From an uncultured bacterium (lineage in GTDB: Bacteria; CSSED10-310; CALFER01): 64,000 nt of DNA. Below are positions 45,239 to 54,339 of this stretch, piece by piece; position 1 is the stretch's first letter, and each line of letters opens with the position of its first letter. The notes under the pieces were generated by a model. That model made no database searches. It saw nothing but the letters and a program-made list of their open reading frames with translations, and was not told where the DNA came from. The position numbers were made by a program, and so were the translations under genes. The stretch covers positions 38,108 to 102,107 of the forward strand of contig CALFER010000017.1 of assembly GCA_937951895.1 (NCBI GenBank), read 5' to 3'.

Positions 45239-46813
45239 ATGAACCAGCAATTGCTTCTTGGAAATGAAGCGGTCGGATTGGGTGCCATCCATGCCGGACT
45301 GAGTGGCGTATTCGGGTATCCCGGGACGCCATCGACCGAAATTTTTGAATTCATTCAGAGCAAAGCGGCCGACTGTAAAATCCGCGCAGTCTGGTCAGCA
45401 AATGAGAAGGTCGGTTATGAAGAAGCGCTCGGAATGTCATTCGCCGGCAAACGGGTCATCGTGACCATGAAGCATGTCGGTCTGAACGTCGCCGCCGATC
45501 CATTCATGAATTCCTCGATGACCGGTGTCAATGGCGGGTTTGTTGTCGCAGTCGCGGACGATCCCGGCATGCACTCATCTCAGAACGAACAGGACAGCCG
45601 CTATTATGCCGATTTTGCTCGGATTCCTTGTCTCGAGCCATCCTCTCAGCAGGAAGCATATGACATGATGGGGTCCATTTTTGATCTGTCCGAACAGAAC
45701 GATGTGCCCGTCATGCTGCGTCTGGTCACACGTCTGTCACACAGCCGCGCCAATGTCATGCCGATCCCAGCACCCCGAGGTCAGAACGCCCTGGCACCTG
45801 CCCATGACTGGAAAAAGTGGGTATTGCTGCCAGGGAACGCGCGCATTCGGAATATCCAACTCATTCAGAAGCAGGACGCACTGACCGCATTGTCGGAGAA
45901 ATCACCCTTCAACAAGCTGACTCTGGCACCGGGAGCAACACTGGGTATCATCGCAACGGGTATTGCCGCCAACTACGTCAAGGAGAATCTGGATGATTTC
46001 GGGCAACCCGTTCACTTTCTGAAGATCTGCCAATACCCGATTCCGATCGCCCATATCCGCTCGATTCTGGACGCATCGCAGGAAATACTGGTCGTCGAAG
46101 ACGGTTATCCGTATGTCGAATCCAGAATTCTCGGGCTCTTTGGAGTACCGAACAAACGGATTACCGGCCGGTTGAGCGGTGCGTTGCCGCGCACCGGCGA
46201 GATGAACTCGGATCATGTCAGAGCGGCATTGAAGCTCAAGGTGCGCGAAAGCTTTCAGTTCGATGCCGGCAAGATCCCCGGACGTCCTCCTGTTTTGTGT
46301 CAGGGATGCCCGCATGCCGATACGTATCGGGCCATGCAAGAAGCCGTCAAAGTGCACGCAAACTCGAAAATTTTCTCCGATATCGGCTGCTATACTCTCG
46401 GCGTTCTGCCCCCCTTTACCTGCGGGGAAGCGTGTGTCGACATGGGAGCATCGGTTTCGATGGCCTATGGTGCAGCCTCCGCGGGGGTCTATCCTTCGAT
46501 CGCCGTCATCGGTGATTCCACATTCATACATTCCGGCATGACTCCCCTCATCGGAGCAGCGAAGGAAAATGCGGACATCAACGTGTTCATCATGGACAAC
46601 TCTCTGGTCGCAATGACTGGAGCTCAACAGACAATGGCGACCGGTTCCGCCCTGGTCGATCTGGTCGAAAAACTGGGTGTTCCGCGCGAACATATCGTGA
46701 CGCTCAAACCGCTTCCCAAACATCATGAAGAAAATGTGACGCTCATCCGGAAAGAACTCGAATATCACGGAACTTCGGTTCTCATCCCTCAACGACCTTG
46801 CCTGAAAGCATGA
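45239..46813 (+). CDS. iorA: Indolepyruvate ferredoxin oxidoreductase alpha subunit, lacking the ferredoxin domain
   Basis: Thiamine-diphosphate subunit that oxidises aryl (or other) 2-oxoacids to acyl-CoA. The N-terminal pyrimidine-binding domain reads GLSGVFGYPGTPSTEIFEFIQ. The TPP and Mg2+ site is in IGDSTFIHSGMTPLIGAAKENADINVFIMDNSLVAMTGAQ. At 524 aa it stops just where other IorA proteins (~600 aa or more) continue into a two-cluster ferredoxin domain; the final QRPCLKA is the usual junction. Electrons must leave by another carrier. The gene has its own promoter and is followed 22 nt later by iorB. Confidence 0.93.
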   Translation: MNQQLLLGNEAVGLGAIHAGLSGVFGYPGTPSTEIFEFIQSKAADCKIRAVWSANEKVGYEEALGMSFAGKRVIVTMKHVGLNVAADPFMNSSMTGVNGGFVVAVADDPGMHSSQNEQDSRYYADFARIPCLEPSSQQEAYDMMGSIFDLSEQNDVPVMLRLVTRLSHSRANVMPIPAPRGQNALAPAHDWKKWVLLPGNARIRNIQLIQKQDALTALSEKSPFNKLTLAPGATLGIIATGIAANYVKENLDDFGQPVHFLKICQYPIPIAHIRSILDASQEILVVEDGYPYVESRILGLFGVPNKRITGRLSGALPRTGEMNSDHVRAALKLKVRESFQFDAGKIPGRPPVLCQGCPHADTYRAMQEAVKVHANSKIFSDIGCYTLGVLPPFTCGEACVDMGASVSMAYGAASAGVYPSIAVIGDSTFIHSGMTPLIGAAKENADINVFIMDNSLVAMTGAQQTMATGSALVDLVEKLGVPREHIVTLKPLPKHHEENVTLIRKELEYHGTSVLIPQRPCLKA

Positions 46814-46835
46814 TCCGAAGCGAAAGGAAACGACC

Positions 46836-47408
46836 ATGGAAAAAAACATGATTCTCAGCGGTGTGGGTGGCCAGGGCATTCTGACGATCTCCTATCTGAT
46901 CTGTCATGCCGCGCTCGAAAAAGGACTCAATTTCAAACAGGCTGAAGTTCACGGGATGGCACAGCGAGGCGGTGCGGTTCAATCCCACCTTCGTATTTCC
47001 GATCGGGTCATCGCCAGCGATCTGATCCCCTCGGGATCTTCCGATCTGATATTGAGTGTTGAACCGCTTGAAGTTTTCCGTTATCTGGACTTCCTGAAAC
47101 CCGACGGGATCATCATCACGAGCACGATTCCCTTCAAGAATATCCCGGATTATCCCTCCGAGACCGATCTGATGGCGTTGCTTGAAAAACTTCCACGGAA
47201 GGTCTTGATAGACACCAAATCGATCGCTCAGAAGATCGGAAATCCGAAAATCCAGAACATGATCATTCTCGGAGCGTCTCTGCCGACTCTCGGGTTTATG
47301 CCGGAAGATTTCGACAAGCATCTCACGCTGCTGTTCGGGGCCAAGGGTGAAAAGGTTGTCGAGATGAACCGGCAGGCCATTCGATCCGGATTCGAGCTCG
47401 CGAGCTGA
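46836..47408 (+). CDS. iorB: Indolepyruvate ferredoxin oxidoreductase beta subunit
   Basis: Gamma/pyruvate:ferredoxin-type domain that completes the IorAB enzyme. It opens with NMILSGVGGQGILTISYLI, followed by AEVHGMAQRGGAVQSHLRI and ILGASLPTLGFMP, all typical of IorB. Length (190 aa) is normal. AAAGGAAA lies before the ATG. It sits between iorA and the ADP-forming synthetase gene, 27 nt upstream of the latter. Confidence 0.95.
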   Translation: MEKNMILSGVGGQGILTISYLICHAALEKGLNFKQAEVHGMAQRGGAVQSHLRISDRVIASDLIPSGSSDLILSVEPLEVFRYLDFLKPDGIIITSTIPFKNIPDYPSETDLMALLEKLPRKVLIDTKSIAQKIGNPKIQNMIILGASLPTLGFMPEDFDKHLTLLFGAKGEKVVEMNRQAIRSGFELAS

Positions 47409-47434
47409 GCAGACGGACGCTGGAGGGAACAATC

Positions 47435-49798
47435 ATGCGAGATTCGATTCATTCGATTTTATTGAAAGCAGAGGCCGAAGGCCGCAACTCCTTACTCGAA
47501 CATGAAGCCTATGAGCTTCTGAAAGCCGCCGGCATTACGGCTGTACCGTCGTGGCAATTGATCCGGGTCGGGGAATCCGTCACGGATGAGACTCTGAACG
47601 CGTTCCCCGGCACATCCGTTGTACTCAAGGTTGTCGCACCGTCGATCACACACAAAACCGACGTCGGCGGAGTCCGGATCGTTTCTCGATCGAGTTCCAC
47701 TGTCAATCAGGCGATTCATGAGATGTTCGAAACGATTCCGGGACGCTATGCCGATTGGATCCTTCATCAGTCCGCTCGTCACGGGGGCTCTCCGGATCCG
47801 CGGACGGCGGATGATTGTGAATCGGCTTGCCGGAAAGACATTCGAGGGATCATGATTTCAGAGTTCGTGGAATCCAGGCGAGTGGGCCTGGGTTACGAGA
47901 TGCTCGTCGGCACTCAATGGTCTCGTGAATTCGGACCCGTCATCACAGCCGGTCTCGGCGGAATCGACACCGAAATGCTGGCGGAATCCATGAAGCAAGG
48001 ACGCGCTTCAGTAACCGCTTCGATGATCGCAACGACCCCGGAACAATTCCTCGAATACTTTCGCGACACGATCTCCTATCGAAAAATCCGTGGCTTGACC
48101 CGCGGCGGTCATGCCGTTGCGGATGACGCCGAACTGCTCGGCCTGTTCCAAGCGCTTTTCGAACTCAATCGTCAGCTCGGCCCCGACGGATCCAGTCCGT
48201 TCCGCCTGGATGAACTCGAGATCAATCCGTTTGTTTTCTCGAACAATGGAATCGTTCCGATCGACGGGTTGTGCAAGTTCTCCCGAAAACCTTCTGCCCG
48301 GATCCCATCACCGATCCGGAAGATCACCAATCTGCTTCATCCTGCAAGCATGGCCATCATCGGTGTCTCATCGACCAAACTCAATATGGGTCGGATCATT
48401 CTCAGGAATGTGAAGCAAAACGGATTTGACCCGAACCGGCTTTATGTCGTGCGGGCGGGTGAAACAGAGATCGATGGAGTAGGATGCGTTTCATCGATCG
48501 ACGCGTTGCCTGAAAAGGTCGATGTACTTGTTCTTGCGATCGACGCGGGTCAGGCCCCCGAGACCATACGGGCTGCGGCTGAATCCGGGAAGGTCGAATC
48601 GGTCATCATCATCCCCGGAGGTTTGGGGGAAAAATCCGGTACAGAGGCCATCGTCGAGGGCATGAACGAAGCGATTGCATCGAGTCGTGAACGCGAAGAC
48701 GGTGGACCGGTTTTTGTCGGCGGGAATTGTCTGGGTATCCTGTCTCGACCAGGATGCTACGATACTCTGTTTGTTCCCGAGCAAAAACTGCCGAAGAATT
48801 ATGACCGGGCACCCGATCCGGTCGCTTTTCTTTCCCAGTCCGGCGCCAGAATGATCACGGTCATGAGCAATCATGCAAATCTATCTCCGCAGTTTGCGGT
48901 ATCCACCGGCAACCAGATGGATTTAGGCGTCAGTGATTTTCTCGAACACATGGTCGATCACGAACCGCAGATCCGCGTGTTTGCTGTATATGTCGAAGGT
49001 TTCCAGGATCTGGGCGGATTGAAAATGATCGACACGATTCGCCGACTGGCGGCGCAGGATCGGATGGTGGTGTTCTACAAAGCGGGAAGAACCTCGGCCG
49101 GACGAACGGCAACTTCCGGACACACCGCCTCGATTGCCGGCAACTACTCGATCTGTGAATCACTGATGAAACAGGCTGGCGCGATCGTGTGTGACGACTT
49201 CACTGAATTCAACGAGATGACACGACTCGCAGCAGCCATGCGGGATAAGCGGGTAACAGGCAATCGGCTCGCGGCAATCTCGAACGCCGGATACGAAACC
49301 GTCGGAATCGCAGACAATATCGAAGGAGCCTTCCCGCTCGTTCTCGGGACCTATTCAGAACAGACACGGCAGCGTCTGACTGAGATTCTGGTTTTGGGAA
49401 AGATCGAGAAACTCGTCGACATCCGGAATCCGATGGATGTAACCCCGATGGGTAATGATGAGGTGCATGGTGCGATCATCCGGGCACAACTCGACGATCC
49501 CGGCATTGATTGTGTCGTCGCGGCCACCGTGCCGCTGACTCCTGCCCAGCAGACTCTTCCAGCAGGTATCTTCGCACGAGAAGACATGGAAAATCAGGAT
49601 AGTTATCCCAATCGACTTGCCGAGTTGTTTCGATCAACCGACAAACCGATGATCGCCGTCATTGACTCCGGTCTGCTCTATGATGCCTTGGTTCGCAAGA
49701 TGGAGAAATCCGGTCTTGTGGTCTTTCGAACGGCGGATCTGGCGGTCCGGATGCTCTCAAAGTATCTCGGCATTCGTCGGGCCTGCTCGAATCAGTAA
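47435..49798 (+). CDS. ADP-forming acyl-CoA synthetase (fused beta-alpha acetyl/aryl-CoA ligase)
   Basis: Converts acyl-CoA + ADP + phosphate to acid + ATP. The N-terminal ~270 residues are an ATP-grasp domain (LEHEAYELLKAAGI, VVLKVVAPSITHKTDVGGV, LGGIDTEML). The C-terminal ~500 residues are the CoA-binding and ligase part (LLHPASMAIIGVSSTKLNMG, GGNCLGILS, and the phospho-His segment SGHTASIAGN). The order ATP-grasp first, CoA-binding second is a fusion of the archaeal-style beta and alpha subunits. Placed after IorAB, it should conserve energy from aryl or branched acyl-CoA during amino-acid fermentation. Confidence 0.92.
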   Translation: MRDSIHSILLKAEAEGRNSLLEHEAYELLKAAGITAVPSWQLIRVGESVTDETLNAFPGTSVVLKVVAPSITHKTDVGGVRIVSRSSSTVNQAIHEMFETIPGRYADWILHQSARHGGSPDPRTADDCESACRKDIRGIMISEFVESRRVGLGYEMLVGTQWSREFGPVITAGLGGIDTEMLAESMKQGRASVTASMIATTPEQFLEYFRDTISYRKIRGLTRGGHAVADDAELLGLFQALFELNRQLGPDGSSPFRLDELEINPFVFSNNGIVPIDGLCKFSRKPSARIPSPIRKITNLLHPASMAIIGVSSTKLNMGRIILRNVKQNGFDPNRLYVVRAGETEIDGVGCVSSIDALPEKVDVLVLAIDAGQAPETIRAAAESGKVESVIIIPGGLGEKSGTEAIVEGMNEAIASSREREDGGPVFVGGNCLGILSRPGCYDTLFVPEQKLPKNYDRAPDPVAFLSQSGARMITVMSNHANLSPQFAVSTGNQMDLGVSDFLEHMVDHEPQIRVFAVYVEGFQDLGGLKMIDTIRRLAAQDRMVVFYKAGRTSAGRTATSGHTASIAGNYSICESLMKQAGAIVCDDFTEFNEMTRLAAAMRDKRVTGNRLAAISNAGYETVGIADNIEGAFPLVLGTYSEQTRQRLTEILVLGKIEKLVDIRNPMDVTPMGNDEVHGAIIRAQLDDPGIDCVVAATVPLTPAQQTLPAGIFAREDMENQDSYPNRLAELFRSTDKPMIAVIDSGLLYDALVRKMEKSGLVVFRTADLAVRMLSKYLGIRRACSNQ

Positions 49799-49804
49799 AT
49801 CGAT

Positions 49805-50103
49805 CAGGATAAAGGATTCGCAACCGTCGCTCTCTGACACCGCCGCACGGTTCCTTCATTCTGTCGGATCAACATGTCTCAGAGTATCGAGCGACACCGT
49901 CAGTCTCTTGATTCGGCCATGTATTAAAGGTTCAGTCCATTGCGTGCGGCCGGTGAGCCACCATGACTCCGCATACTTCCGCCGATCCTTCACAACGGGG
50001 TCTGTTTGTCGGGCCGGTGTCTTGCCCTCGGCTTCCTTCGGCCATCACCTCACGATGATCTCCTTGCCGTTCGGTTGACACTTCCCATTGCCGGGTGTGC
50101 CCG
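49805..50103 (-). mobile_element. Degenerate group II intron fragment (class C-like), no reverse transcriptase
   Basis: No plausible gene spans this gap. Read on the minus strand, it contains sequence typical of bacterial group II intron domain I, in order: CACACCCGGCAATGGG, ACGGCAAGG, CGTGAGGTG, CCGAAGGAAGCCGAGGGCAAG and CCCGACAAACAGA (about 50100-49995). Near the far end, AACCGTGCGGCGGTGTCAGA (about 49852-49833) resembles the domain V/VI junction of class C introns. The maturase ORF is absent and the domain V stem is decayed, so it is an inactive remnant. It begins directly after an intrinsic terminator on the same strand, the preferred insertion site of class C introns. Recognised from memory of family sequences. 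Confidence 0.62.
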
Positions 50104-50133
50104 AAAAAAAAAGCCCGGAATCACTCCGGGCTT
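50104..50133 (-). terminator. Intrinsic terminator of the tandem secreted-protein genes
   Basis: On the minus strand a 9-bp stem (AAGCCCGGA/TCCGGGCTT, 5-nt loop) at 50133-50111 runs into an uninterrupted T tract (50112-50104). It lies just after the stop of the gene ending at 50151. Confidence 0.92.
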
Positions 50134-50150
50134 CTGAGTGCGACTCGTCG

Positions 50151-50804
50151 TTACATCCCAGAGAACACCATTTCTGTTCGCGTTTCTTTGTCCATAATTT
50201 TTTGCACCGAAACCGATTTAATGATCCCGATTTTCTTATCGTACCAGACATCCTTGCGAATGGGGATTTCCATACCAAGCACAGAGACGTTCCCTTCTGC
50301 CTGCAGATGCAGGGTACTGTATGTCGTGTCGCCGATGGTCATCGGTTCCGCGATATCGATCACGCGATATGTCAAGCTGACTTTTTTCTTGTCTTCCGTG
50401 TACCTGACATCCCAAGCGGTATCTTTCTCTGCCGGGATCGGAATCAATTTAAACGGTTGGGCAAGCAACTCGGGCTTCTTCGAGGGATTATCCGATTGTG
50501 CGACACAGTAAATCCCATCCGGTTTTATCGCATAACCTCGGATCTGGATTTTCTCTTCCTGCTCACCAACCGTTGTCCTGTTCTCATGAACAATCATCGT
50601 TTGTGAGGTCTCCGGCATTGATTGCGGTGCTTGAGTCAATTGTGTCTGGACGACCGGATAGCTGTCGGATCCGGCGATGACGGTTGTCCCCTTCAGAGTG
50701 ATTTTTGTGCCGGGGGTTTCGTCGAGATAATCAACTGCACCGACTGAAGATACCAACAGACAAGACGTGAACAGCACCAACGCATAAATTGAAGGACGGG
50801 ACAT
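50151..50804 (-). CDS. Secreted protein of unknown function, tandem paralogue 2
   Basis: 217-aa exported protein with a Sec signal peptide (MSRPSIYALVLFTSCLLVSSVGA, cleavage near residue 23). The mature part is predicted beta-rich, with AIKPDGIYCVAQSDN, FKLIPIPAEKDTAW and DVWYDKKIGIIKSVS. The same pattern recurs in the upstream gene, so the two are diverged duplicates. No known family is recognised. The start at 50804 is 1 nt after the upstream stop, with GGGAAG as ribosome-binding site. Transcription ends at the hairpin just downstream. Confidence 0.8.
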   Translation of the reverse strand: MSRPSIYALVLFTSCLLVSSVGAVDYLDETPGTKITLKGTTVIAGSDSYPVVQTQLTQAPQSMPETSQTMIVHENRTTVGEQEEKIQIRGYAIKPDGIYCVAQSDNPSKKPELLAQPFKLIPIPAEKDTAWDVRYTEDKKKVSLTYRVIDIAEPMTIGDTTYSTLHLQAEGNVSVLGMEIPIRKDVWYDKKIGIIKSVSVQKIMDKETRTEMVFSGM

Positions 50805-50805
50805 G

Positions 50806-51519
50806 CTACTTCCCTTTCTCTGTCTTCCCGGCTTCATCGGACGGGGCAACTGCTGGATTCGGAGACTCAGCATTCAGATCGATCGTTTTCATATAATGGA
50901 TTTCACTTTTCGATTGCGTACCGTCCGGAAGGTCACGGATGGTGATCTGCTTGAGTTTCCCTTCCCTGGCGTACCAGATCTCTTTTTTCAAGGGTTGATC
51001 CTGTTCCGTGCCGTTGGGTCGAAAGGTGCCGGTTCCTCGAATATGAACTGTCTCCGGAGCAGTATCTCCAACCGCAAAGGGTTCATTCACCGAGATGACT
51101 TCGAAATTGATCGTCGATGTTCCCTGGTTTTCCACACGGATTCGTTTGAATGTTTGACCGACTGTTGCCGGGAGGGGTAACTCCAGGGATGGTTCGCTGA
51201 GGATGACAATGGGATTTTTCCCGTCCTGGGTCGCTTCAAGGTAGATGCCATCAGGCTTTATGTTGTAAAACAGCGTCCGCTCTTCAAAGTTGCTCTTGCT
51301 TTTGAGGACATTGTAGTGCACGACATCAAAAATCCGGTCCTGATACTTCTGTTGAGTGGTCACCAGAATGCTCTGTGAGTAGGGAGTCACATTTGCTCCG
51401 GTTTCAATTTTTCCTTCGAACACGATGTTCTTCCCTGCTTCATCGTGAATGAAGTCGGCCGCCGAAGCAACCCACGCATTCATCGCGAACACGATCAAAC
51501 TCAGTGCTAAACGTTTCAT
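50806..51519 (-). CDS. Secreted protein of unknown function, tandem paralogue 1
   Basis: 237-aa exported protein with a signal peptide (MKRLALSLIVFAMNAWVASA). It shares with its downstream neighbour the blocks NIKPDGIYLEATQDG, LELPLPATVGQTFKR and EIWYAREGKLKQITIRD, at the same spacing, although overall identity is low. The C-terminus is Pro/Glu/Lys-rich. Possibly an envelope or lipoprotein-carrier-like beta fold; no function can be assigned. AAGGAGACG precedes the ATG. Confidence 0.8.
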   Translation of the reverse strand: MKRLALSLIVFAMNAWVASAADFIHDEAGKNIVFEGKIETGANVTPYSQSILVTTQQKYQDRIFDVVHYNVLKSKSNFEERTLFYNIKPDGIYLEATQDGKNPIVILSEPSLELPLPATVGQTFKRIRVENQGTSTINFEVISVNEPFAVGDTAPETVHIRGTGTFRPNGTEQDQPLKKEIWYAREGKLKQITIRDLPDGTQSKSEIHYMKTIDLNAESPNPAVAPSDEAGKTEKGK

Positions 51520-51633
51520 CTCGTCTCCTTTCGGTCCTTCTCAGGAACATCCCCTTTTTATCTTCAGAATCATCAAAATACAAGACGAATCGGTTGTCCC
51601 GGAAAACGGTACATCCTCATTTCCATAGCGATC

Positions 51634-51663
51634 TTGACATATGCCCGTTTCAACTGACACAGT
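51634..51663 (+). promoter_or_regulatory. Possible promoter for the SpoIIE-type phosphatase gene
   Basis: In the 239-bp divergent gap 51520-51758 a perfect TTGACA (51634-51639) is followed after 18 bp by CACAGT, a poor -10 box. Nothing else was recognised in the gap. Confidence 0.25.
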
Positions 51664-51758
51664 TTCGCCCGGGTCGTGATCCTGCGCGCGACTGGAGGTA
51701 GCCACGGCGCTGAAGCCAGATCGTGCGATGGAATCCGGTCAGAAACCTGAGGTGATGG

Positions 51759-52970
51759 ATGAAATACATTGAACTGTATAAGAAAATCGAAACGACCGTC
51801 TCACTGGTCGCATTCAGTAAGAACGAACGGGAACTGATTCGACAGATTCTGGATGTCGTCGTCTCGAATCACGGATCCGACCTCGGAATCCTCAGCGGAC
51901 GATTGTACGTTCTTGAAGGCAATCTCTACCGGCTGACTGAACAGATCGGAATCCACAATCCGGATTCCATCGGTGTCGAGCTTCCGATCGGCTATCTACC
52001 GATCCGGCGACTTCGTGAGAGCAAGTACATCGTCATGCGTCGGCACGAGCAGGGTCTGGATCGAAAACTGGAAGACTATCTGGTGGTCGACACATTTGCG
52101 GCGATCGCGCTGGGTGAGAACGACAAGTACCTGGTATCATTCAGCGTCTCCGAGCCTGTCGATGAGGATCAGATTCATTATTCCTTGAATACCATCCGGT
52201 TTGTCACGAATTTCAAGCTTCGTGAACTTGAGCTGCAGAATGAGATCATGAAGGCTTCCGAGATTCAGGTGTCGTTGCTGCCCGCAAGCGCTCCCGATCT
52301 GCCGGGATATGACATTTTCGGTGAATGTCGCGCTGCGGCTCAAGTCGGTGGAGACGGCTTCGACTACATCAACATCAACGACGATACACTCGGTATCGCG
52401 ATTCTCGATGCTGTCGGCCACGGCCTTTCAGCTGCGCTGCAGGCTCGTGATGTCATCACAGGTCTTCGTATGGGGGCCGCTGGAAACATAAAAATCGATC
52501 AGATCATGCAACGATTGAATCGTGTCATTCATCGATCGAATCTCGCCAGCCGATTCGCCTCGCTGTTCTACTGTGAACTGGAAGAGTACGGACATATGGT
52601 TTACAGCAATGCCGGACATCCACCAGCGATTTTTTTCAGTGGGGATCAGGTGCATCTGCTTCAGCGTGGAGGCATGGTATTGGGACCCAATCCCAAGGCA
52701 CGCTATTATCGCGGCTTCGCCTATCTGCAACCCGGCGACATCCTGGTGCTGTACTCGGATGGAATTACCGAGGTTCGCAATTCTGAGGGTCAGGAGTACG
52801 GGATTGACCGCCTGATCGAGCATGTGAGGAACATTCGTGAGCGCACGGCCCGAGATATCATCCGTTCGGTCTTTGAAAGTCTGTCAGAGTTTGCTGAATC
52901 AGCCGTCCCCCAGGATGATCAGACTATTCTCATCATCAAGCGATCGAGTCCGATCAACAATCCATTTTGA
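51759..52970 (+). CDS. PP2C-type serine phosphatase (RsbU/SpoIIE family) with N-terminal GAF-like domain
   Basis: Cytoplasmic protein Ser/Thr phosphatase that in related systems dephosphorylates anti-anti-sigma proteins. The N-terminal ~155 residues look like a GAF-type sensor. The catalytic domain has the metal-binding segments AAAQVGGDGFDYI, IAILDAVGHGLSAAL, VYSNAGHPPAIFF, VLYSDGITEVRN and PQDDQTILII. Length is 403 aa. GAGG lies 6 nt before the ATG. No STAS or anti-sigma kinase partner is in the neighbourhood. It overlaps the convergent murC by 17 bp. Confidence 0.93.
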   Translation: MKYIELYKKIETTVSLVAFSKNERELIRQILDVVVSNHGSDLGILSGRLYVLEGNLYRLTEQIGIHNPDSIGVELPIGYLPIRRLRESKYIVMRRHEQGLDRKLEDYLVVDTFAAIALGENDKYLVSFSVSEPVDEDQIHYSLNTIRFVTNFKLRELELQNEIMKASEIQVSLLPASAPDLPGYDIFGECRAAAQVGGDGFDYININDDTLGIAILDAVGHGLSAALQARDVITGLRMGAAGNIKIDQIMQRLNRVIHRSNLASRFASLFYCELEEYGHMVYSNAGHPPAIFFSGDQVHLLQRGGMVLGPNPKARYYRGFAYLQPGDILVLYSDGITEVRNSEGQEYGIDRLIEHVRNIRERTARDIIRSVFESLSEFAESAVPQDDQTILIIKRSSPINNPF

Positions 52971-54339
52971 GGAGAAGATCACCGATCCTGAAAACGCTTC
53001 CAGCGCCCATGGTCATGATCACTTCGTCGGGCTGGATCGTTTTAAACAAGTGTTCAGCTGCAGCTTCAACTGATGGGAAGCACGCGGGCATATGTCCGGA
53101 AACCCTGGCGATGTCTGACGCGAGGTTTTCCGAGGTGATCCCCTCACGAGGAAGTTCCGAGGCCGGGTAGATCGGGAGCAGAATGAGATGCTCGATTGAA
53201 GCCAGAACCTTGACGAAGTCATTCCACAACAACGCGGTTCGCGAGAATCGATGCGGTTGAAAAGCGACCCGTAGCGGTCTGTTCCAGTTCTCTCGAGCGG
53301 CCTCGATCGTCGCAGCGATTTCGGTTGGATGATGCGCATAATCATCGATCAGAACAGAGCCTCGGATGAGACCTTTCTGTTCCATTCGACGTTTGACGCC
53401 AGCATACTCGTACAGAGCCTCTTGCATGGCCTCGACTCCGATCCCCAATTCGCGAGCGATACCGATCGATGCAAGCGCATTGAGAATCATGTGACGACCC
53501 GGGTAGTGAATCGTGAATTCACCCAGTTCAAGCCCATGTTCATGAACCCGAAACGTCTGACCTCCCTCAAAATGACGGATCGAATCGGCCCACAGATCCA
53601 ATTCAAAAGAAAAGCCATATCGGATGGTCCGGCGCTGATACGTTCGGATCAGAGCATTGACGTTCGGATCGTCTCCGCAAACCACAGCAGCCCCGAAGAA
53701 GGGGACGCGTGAGAGAAATTTCGAAAATGTGTCTCGGATGTGATTCAAGTCGCGATAATGGTCGAGATGTTCTTCCTCGATGTTGGTCACGACCGCGAGC
53801 ACCGGTGACAACAACAGAAAAGATTCATCACTCTCATCCGCCTCTGCGACAAAAAACCTTCCCGTGCCGATCTGTGCATTGGTCCCGATATTGTTGGCGT
53901 TTCCGCCGACCACAACAGTCGGATCGAGTCCCGCCCGTTGCAGAATCAGTGCGATCATCGTCGTTGTTGTCGTCTTGCCGTGTGCCCCTGCTACCGCGAT
54001 CCCGTCTTTCAATCGCATCATCTCAGCCAGCAACTCCGCCCGTCGAATCACGGGGATCTTGGCTTGATAGGCGGCGATCAGTTCCGGATTGGATGCGTGG
54101 ATAGCGGATGAGAAGACGACCGTGTCGACTCCACTGATCTGTTCCGGCGCATGTCCGATGAACACCGATGCTCCAAGTGATTGCACGCGTTCGAGATTCG
54201 AGTTCCATCGTTCATCTGATCCCTGCACTCTGAATCCCATTCCCAGAAGCATCTCAGCCAGGCCGCTCATTCCGATACCTCCCATTCCGATAAAATGAAA
54301 GGTTTGTATACGGCCAAAGAATCTGTCGACAGAATTCAT
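52954..54339 (-). CDS. murC: UDP-N-acetylmuramate-L-alanine ligase
   Basis: Adds L-alanine to UDP-MurNAc, the first peptide step of peptidoglycan. The protein opens with FHFIGMGGIGMSGLAEMLLGMG, has the ATP loop GIAVAGAHGKTTTTTMIALIL, then AEADESDESFLLLSPVLAVVTNIEEEHLDHY and the C-terminal VLIDDYAHHPTEIAATIEAAR. Length (461 aa) is normal. Its ATG overlaps the murG stop by 4 nt; murG-murC adjacency is the usual dcw order, but ftsW, murB, ddl, ftsQ, ftsA and ftsZ are not next to it here. Confidence 0.97.
   Translation of the reverse strand: MNSVDRFFGRIQTFHFIGMGGIGMSGLAEMLLGMGFRVQGSDERWNSNLERVQSLGASVFIGHAPEQISGVDTVVFSSAIHASNPELIAAYQAKIPVIRRAELLAEMMRLKDGIAVAGAHGKTTTTTMIALILQRAGLDPTVVVGGNANNIGTNAQIGTGRFFVAEADESDESFLLLSPVLAVVTNIEEEHLDHYRDLNHIRDTFSKFLSRVPFFGAAVVCGDDPNVNALIRTYQRRTIRYGFSFELDLWADSIRHFEGGQTFRVHEHGLELGEFTIHYPGRHMILNALASIGIARELGIGVEAMQEALYEYAGVKRRMEQKGLIRGSVLIDDYAHHPTEIAATIEAARENWNRPLRVAFQPHRFSRTALLWNDFVKVLASIEHLILLPIYPASELPREGITSENLASDIARVSGHMPACFPSVEAAAEHLFKTIQPDEVIMTMGAGSVFRIGDLLLKMDC

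Noticed and set aside
49662..50078. Plus-strand open frame crossing the end of the acyl-CoA synthetase gene and the intron remnant.
   Set aside because: It has no ribosome-binding site, no domain, and overlaps a clear gene and intron-like RNA on the other strand.
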